Shown here: positions 59,597 to 64,000 of the stretch, piece after piece | Numbering within the stretch: the stretch's first letter is position 1 | Layout of the letters: every line of letters begins with the position of its first letter | From: CAYUPI01 sp964446585 | Lineage (GTDB): Bacteria > Verrucomicrobiota > Verrucomicrobiia > Limisphaerales > UBA8199 | Length of the DNA: 64,000 nucleotides | Direction: 5' to 3' | Assembly (NCBI GenBank): GCA_964446585.1 | Contig: CAYUPI010000019.1 | Coordinates: 37,485 to 101,484 of the forward strand | Made by a program: the position numbers and the translations under genes | The notes under the pieces: model-generated | What the model saw: only the letters and a program-made list of their open reading frames with translations | Told to the model about the DNA's origin: nothing | Databases searched by the model: none

Positions 59597-60709
59597 TTAT
59601 ACGGCCACGACTTTCACGCAATTGATCGGCGGGAGGGCGTCAAAGAGGCATTCCCACTTTTCACCGCCGTCGCGCCCAATCCAGAGTTGTCCTGTCGTCG
59701 TGCCGAAATAGAGCGCCGGCGAGCCCAGTTCGTCGATGTCCATCGCATCACGGAGCACAGTGAAGTAAGTCTGCTTCTTCGGCAGCCCTTTGTTGAGTTT
59801 CTGCCACGAATCACCGCCGTTCTCGCTGCGCCAAATGGCGGGAGCACCGCCCGGACAGGTCCGCGTCGTCGGCTCCAGCGGCGCCACATAGACGGTGTCC
59901 GCGCAGTGTGGGTGCACCAAGATCGGAAAACCGAAATCGGACGGCAGCCCCTTGGCGATCGAGCGCCAGGTATGGCCATAGTCGTCGCTGCGCAACACGC
60001 CAATCCCAGGCCGTGGCCCGCCGGGTCCATCCCAGGTGGCCCAGCCCCCGTGGTTCTGCATGTAAAGGCGGCCAGGAGCGTCCGGATGGCGTGCGATCTT
60101 ATGCACACATTGACCGAATTCCGGATACGGATCGGGCATGAAGCCGGCGCCGACGCCCTTGTTGGACGCGCTGAACGTCGCTCCGCCGTCCTCGCTCAGA
60201 TAATGGCCGCCCGTCGAGATGCCTAGATGCACTCGGCTGCCGTCGCGAATGATCGTGTGCATGCACAGCCCGCCATTGCCGGGATTCCACTTGCGCGCGT
60301 GCTCATGGTTGCTGATACCGGTGACCATTTCCCAGGAATCGCCGCCGTCACCGCTCCGGAACAGCGCCGCCGGTTCGACGCCACACCAGAGGTCCTTCCT
60401 CCCGTCGCCCGCTTCCAGCGACCAGATATTGGCCAGCGCGCGGCCATCGTCCTTCGGGAATGCCGGGGCGGACTTGGTTTCCTTGAACGATTTTCCCAGA
60501 TCCGACGAGCGCAAGACCTTCATGCCAAAGAAAGCATTGCAGCTCGAAGCATAGACCTGCGGCGTGCCGCGGGTCTCGACCAGAGCGGAATAAACCGCCA
60601 CTCCTGTGCCAAACGGTCCGCGCAACGCGAACCCGCGGCGGGCTTTCGACGATTCCGCCACAAACAATCCTTTCTTTGTGCCGATGCAAACCAAAACGCG
60701 ATTTTTCAT
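59597..60709 (-). CDS. BNR-type beta-propeller protein (sialidase/VPS10-like)
   Basis: The 370-residue cytosolic protein, without signal peptide, has repeated S-x-D-G-G-x-T-W blocks: FRSGDGGDSWEMV (about 118), LSEDGGATFSASN, LRSDDYGHTWRSI, WRSENGGDSWQKL and IGRDGGEKWECL. The first ~60 residues (LVCIGTKKGLFVAE) begin the propeller. No sialidase catalytic residues (RIP/Tyr-Glu) are visible, so the blade repeats may only bind. It starts three bases after the stop of the MoaD-like gene, with a GGAGGA ribosome site in that gap, so the pair is cotranscribed. Confidence 0.85.
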   Translation of the reverse strand: MKNRVLVCIGTKKGLFVAESSKARRGFALRGPFGTGVAVYSALVETRGTPQVYASSCNAFFGMKVLRSSDLGKSFKETKSAPAFPKDDGRALANIWSLEAGDGRKDLWCGVEPAALFRSGDGGDSWEMVTGISNHEHARKWNPGNGGLCMHTIIRDGSRVHLGISTGGHYLSEDGGATFSASNKGVGAGFMPDPYPEFGQCVHKIARHPDAPGRLYMQNHGGWATWDGPGGPRPGIGVLRSDDYGHTWRSIAKGLPSDFGFPILVHPHCADTVYVAPLEPTTRTCPGGAPAIWRSENGGDSWQKLNKGLPKKQTYFTVLRDAMDIDELGSPALYFGTTTGQLWIGRDGGEKWECLFDALPPINCVKVVAV

Positions 60710-60711
60710 AC

Positions 60712-61005
60712 TTATCCTCCGGAGACCGCGGGCAGGATAATGACTTCATCGCCCGGTGCGAGCGGCGTATCCAATCCGTTGCGGTCACGCATATTTTGTG
60801 TGTTAACGAACAGGTTCACGTGCCGGCGAACAGCGCCGGTCTCGTCGCAGATGCTGCGGTGAAGGGCGGGATGCCGACGCTCCAGCTCCTCGAGCACGAC
60901 CCGCAAGCTGGCGCCGGAAAGCGGCAGCTCGGACGCGCCCGCGCAGTATTGTCGCAGCATCGTCGGAACATGGACTGTGACGGTCAGTTCTACGGCCGGG
61001 TTCAC
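60712..61005 (-). CDS. MoaD/ThiS-like small ubiquitin-fold protein
   Basis: The 97-residue protein has the beta-grasp pattern of MoaD: TVTVHVPTMLRQYC, LRVVLEELERRHPAL, HVNLFVNTQNMRD, GDEVIILPAVSGG. The last two residues are Gly-Gly, the free C-terminus that is thiocarboxylated or conjugated in the family. No molybdenum-cofactor genes are in view. The GTG start at 61005 is chosen to keep the first strand; an ATG at 60960 is also possible. Its partner gene encodes a propeller, so a sulfur-carrier or protein-tagging role distinct from Moco is plausible. Confidence 0.85.
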   Translation of the reverse strand: MNPAVELTVTVHVPTMLRQYCAGASELPLSGASLRVVLEELERRHPALHRSICDETGAVRRHVNLFVNTQNMRDRNGLDTPLAPGDEVIILPAVSGG

Positions 61006-61124
61006 GTGCCGAGAATCTATTCGCCTTCGTGCCGAGGTCAAATGCTTTTGTGCTGGAGAAAAGACACGGCTTGCGCATCCTCGGGACACAAAGTGTGAGC
61101 GACCCGGAGAGAGTGGTTCCAAGT

Positions 61125-61475
61125 ATGGCGCCGGCGGCCAGGCCGACGCTGCCTCGGAGGCGTCCGTTTCATCATCGGTTCCTTCTGGCCCTGGGATGGT
61201 CGGCCGGTTTGATTGGAGTTTCACTCGGTCTGGGCCTGTTGGGGTACCATTTTATCGCCGGTTTCAATTGGGTGGACTCGCTGCTTAACGCGGCCATGAT
61301 CCTCACCGGCATGGGGCCCGTGGGAACTCTTAATTCTGATGCGGCCAAAGTTTTCGCCTCGGCCTATGCCCTTTTCTCTGGCCTGATCTTCATTAGCGCA
61401 ACGGGGATCCTGCTTGCCCCGATCTTTCACCGCGTGCTGCACCGGTTCCACGTCGAGGAGCGGGAGGGACGGTAA
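61125..61475 (+). CDS. Two-helix membrane protein
   Basis: The 116-residue protein has a basic N-terminus and two hydrophobic helices (about 20-44 and 77-103), with conserved-looking LGYHFIAGFNWVDSLLNAAMIL between. The end is basic (HRVLHRFHVEE). It has no selectivity-filter motif, so I do not call it a channel. No function is known to me. It is divergent from the MoaD/BNR pair. Confidence 0.65.
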   Translation: MAPAARPTLPRRRPFHHRFLLALGWSAGLIGVSLGLGLLGYHFIAGFNWVDSLLNAAMILTGMGPVGTLNSDAAKVFASAYALFSGLIFISATGILLAPIFHRVLHRFHVEEREGR

Positions 61476-61709
61476 AGTCTTGACAGCGGGCGACCCTCGG
61501 TCGCCTCAAAGCAGGCCATCAACACGCGATTGATTTCTTTGCTGTCCTCGATTAGATTCAGAATCGGACTGCCACACAGATTAATTGAATCATGATCGGA
61601 CTTTTGTCTGTATAACGCAAACGGCCGAGCGCTCACACGCAGGAGGGGAAAGCATGCTCCAATGAGGCGGGGAGCATCTAGACGCGGCGCTCGATGCCAT
61701 GAAGCGAAT

Positions 61710-63896
61710 ATGGGCGGGCTTCTATCCATCATGACGCGTGGGCGTCACTTGAAGCGGCTTAAGTCTGCCAGCGTGGTTGAGCGGCGAAAGGCCGCTCAGG
61801 CGCTGGCCGAGAGCAAGGCCGCGTGCGAACTGGCTGAAATTGAGCCAGGATTGCGCGACGCGGACGAACAGGTTCGCGCGAGCTGTGTCGAAGCCCTGGC
61901 CCACACGCCAGACCCCGGCTGCCCAGCCGCGCTCGGGTTGGCTTTTGGCGATTCAAGCGCCAGGGTCCAGCAAGCGGCGCGACGGGCGATCAAGCAGCAT
62001 TGGAGCCCGGACTTCGCCGCGCAAGTGGCGATCCTGCTTCGCCATCCGACTCTGCCTGTCCGCGCGCGGGCCGCGGCCCTGCTCGCTGAGATGAACTGGA
62101 AGCCTTCCACGAGCGAGGATGAAATTCGATTTTCCCTGGGTAGAGGATCCGTGTTCGTCGTCGTCCGCTTTGGTGAGCAGGCGCTGGACGCGCTTGAGGA
62201 CGAGCTGAAGTCGCGGCTGCCAACCGCCCGCCAAAGGACCGTCATCGAGGCGCTTGGCCGCATTGGTGGAACGCGTGCCTCCTCTCTCCTCAGGCAACAA
62301 TTGGCTTCCGGTGAAACCGCGCGCGTCCTGGCAGCTGTGGACGCGCTGAGCGAAGTTGACGCCAAGGTTGCCATGCCCTGCCTTTTGGGTTTGCTGCGGA
62401 CTAACGATACCTGGCAGCGGGCTGCAGCAATAACCGAACTCGCAGCGATTTCTCCTGACGACGCGCTCCCGCACCTGGTGCCCCTTTTGCAGGATGCCGC
62501 CTGGAACATCCGCCTCGCTGCCGTAGCCGGCCTCGGAAAGAGTGGCCGCCCGGAGACGGTGGCGCACCTGGCGCCGCTGCTGTTGGAAGATCGCGACGCC
62601 GACGTGCGAGAAGCAGCCGCCGGGGCGCTCGGAGAGCTGGGCGCCCCCTCTGCGATCGAGCCGCTTGTCGAAGCGCTCAAGGATCAAACCAGCGGGGTAC
62701 GTAAGGCGGCGAAGCTGGCCTTGGAGAAAATCGACCCGGCCTGGATGGACTCGAGCCAGGCCAGGGTCGCAATTGATAAGCTCGCCTCCTTCCTCGACAA
62801 CAAAAACCCGGACGTTCGCTACGCCGTTGCCGACTTGCTCTCTAGCTTTGGCGTTACTCCGCCGCAAACTCAGTACTACGTGCCAGAGTTGACTTATTTT
62901 TATGAAATCCAACAGAGTCTGGGGGTGTCACAGGATCGCCCGGATCCTGGCTCCGTCGAGAAGCGGCGCAAGTTCGCTGTGTCGCTGATGACCCGGACGC
63001 TGGGCGATGAGCGCCGTGAGCTGCGCCTGGCAGCAGCTTTGGCGCTGGGGCGGTTGGGCAACCCGCGCGCGCTGCCAGCCCTGCAATCGGCGTTGCGCGA
63101 CAAGGAACCAGCCGTGCGCTGCGCCGCCGAACAGTCGATCCTCCAAATGCAGGCCGTCATGAAGGAGACCAACTTCTTCTACAAGAAACCACATGGAGCA
63201 GCGGAGCGCCCTGACCTCGAGGCTGAGGAAATTATTCTTTGCGCGGGGAGCGGGGAGGTATTGTTCACCTGGCAATGCAAGTCGGTGGTGCGCCGGGTGA
63301 CCATGCTGCAGCACGCCCAACAATTCACCGCATTCCTCGAACAAAACTCGCCCGCCGGCCAATTCCAGCGTCTCGATATGTGCTCGGCTGCGGAACACGC
63401 CAACTGTCTGCTCTCGCAGGAACAATTGCTTTTCGTGCGTTGCTCCCTCCCGCCGGCGGAGGGCGGGGCTTGCTGCCGGCTGTTCTCTTCCTGCCCCAGA
63501 GGCGCGTTGGAGCTCGAGAGCGGCGGCGCGCCTCTGGAAAAGGTCATGGCCTTCGACGCGCCGGGTCTGCAGGCAATTTGTGTGTCGTCGGCCGACCAGA
63601 TTTCCTCGGCCAGGTGCGGCTCGTTCGTCAGTCCGGAGCAAGTGCAACAAGTGGCGACGCGGCTGCGGGCCGAAGCCGAGAGGCTCGTGCAGGAACAACT
63701 GGGGTGCCACTGCTTTTGCTGGAGCTTCACCAACACTCGGCTTACTGTCGCATTGCACCCGGCGGGAGAAACCCTGGTGGCCTTCACCGCTCCCACCGAG
63801 CCTGATGTGACCCAGCCACTTCTGTCCTTGTTCCTGAACTCGGCCGAGACGGAAAGCGGAGCGGCGGCGTGCGGACAAGCAGGGAGCTGCGCTTAG
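61710..63896 (+). CDS. HEAT-repeat protein with unknown C-terminal domain
   Basis: The 728-residue protein has about ten HEAT/PBS-lyase repeats (about 25-495) of the type VRxAAxxALGxLG. Examples are VREAAAGALGELGAPSAIEPLVEALKD (about 308-334), VRKAAKLALEKI and RLAAALALGRLGNPRALPAL. The last ~230 residues contain many cysteines (SAAEHANCLLSQEQ, GGACCRLFSSC, GCHCFCWSF) and an acidic end, and I do not recognise the domain. The frame is open from 61662; the ATG at 61710 starts a normal N-terminus. It probably scaffolds protein complexes. Confidence 0.8.
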   Translation: MGGLLSIMTRGRHLKRLKSASVVERRKAAQALAESKAACELAEIEPGLRDADEQVRASCVEALAHTPDPGCPAALGLAFGDSSARVQQAARRAIKQHWSPDFAAQVAILLRHPTLPVRARAAALLAEMNWKPSTSEDEIRFSLGRGSVFVVVRFGEQALDALEDELKSRLPTARQRTVIEALGRIGGTRASSLLRQQLASGETARVLAAVDALSEVDAKVAMPCLLGLLRTNDTWQRAAAITELAAISPDDALPHLVPLLQDAAWNIRLAAVAGLGKSGRPETVAHLAPLLLEDRDADVREAAAGALGELGAPSAIEPLVEALKDQTSGVRKAAKLALEKIDPAWMDSSQARVAIDKLASFLDNKNPDVRYAVADLLSSFGVTPPQTQYYVPELTYFYEIQQSLGVSQDRPDPGSVEKRRKFAVSLMTRTLGDERRELRLAAALALGRLGNPRALPALQSALRDKEPAVRCAAEQSILQMQAVMKETNFFYKKPHGAAERPDLEAEEIILCAGSGEVLFTWQCKSVVRRVTMLQHAQQFTAFLEQNSPAGQFQRLDMCSAAEHANCLLSQEQLLFVRCSLPPAEGGACCRLFSSCPRGALELESGGAPLEKVMAFDAPGLQAICVSSADQISSARCGSFVSPEQVQQVATRLRAEAERLVQEQLGCHCFCWSFTNTRLTVALHPAGETLVAFTAPTEPDVTQPLLSLFLNSAETESGAAACGQAGSCA

Positions 63897-64000
63897 CCGT
63901 AACGATTCTGGTCAAAACAGGAGCGAGCAGAGTTGTTCTCCGTTTCCTGATACGGTTTCCAGAGTTATTCAGCATTCGGCGAGGAGCGCCCGGTCCAACG

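Overview
The window looks like a chromosomal segment of a Verrucomicrobiota bacterium, probably close to the soil and freshwater Pedosphaera/Limisphaerales group. This is inferred from gene content, not from a marker gene. The signs are several very large secreted proteins built from LamG, Ig, TIG, beta-propeller and autotransporter-associated repeats; a PEP-CTERM protein; a prepilin-like protein ending in an H-x9-DG type motif; an ECF sigma factor paired with a TPR Ser/Thr kinase; and intergenic inverted repeats and heptamer arrays. No phage, insertion sequence, CRISPR array or rRNA operon was seen.

Layout. 0-14 kb is mostly housekeeping: ispF with a small partner gene, murJ, a Tat-exported hydrolase, a small regulator locus with twin palindromic operators next to ispH, four membrane protein genes, a VapBC pair, a DUF6483 gene, an NTF2-like exported protein, proA with an unknown 450-residue protein and marC, and an initiator tRNA. 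14-18.5 kb carries an exported protein, a PEP-CTERM protein and a DUF2339 giant membrane protein. 18.7-48.3 kb is dominated by five minus-strand genes for secreted multidomain proteins of about 1,000 to 2,200 residues. Within this block lie the ECF sigma/kinase pair and an OYE-family oxidoreductase. 48.3-53 kb has a prepilin-like/zinc-ribbon lipoprotein pair and, divergently, an unusual LuxR-type regulator followed by a TPR-sulfotransferase. 53-64 kb is mixed: a PQQ dehydrogenase, a TolB-like propeller, an FGE-like lipoprotein, a TetR repressor divergent from a hydrolase and an FMN-binding protein, a BNR propeller paired with a MoaD-like protein, and a HEAT-repeat protein.

How it may work together. 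Two of the giant secreted-protein genes are preceded on their own strand by nearly identical promoter-like sequences (TGTAACAACG, then CCTTTGAAA at identical spacing, then GTAGAA), and the sigma/kinase pair sits beside them. The simplest inference is a surface-protein regulon read by that sigma factor. Four of the five giant proteins end in a similar beta-rich module closing on an FYR motif, and the fifth carries it internally, so it may be a shared sorting or anchoring module. The HTH_34-type regulator and its membrane partner share a palindromic operator with ispH, which suggests linked control. The TetR gene and its divergent neighbour are flanked by two matching operators.

Protein and motif calls come from reading the sequence; no database search was run. 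Domain positions are approximate.
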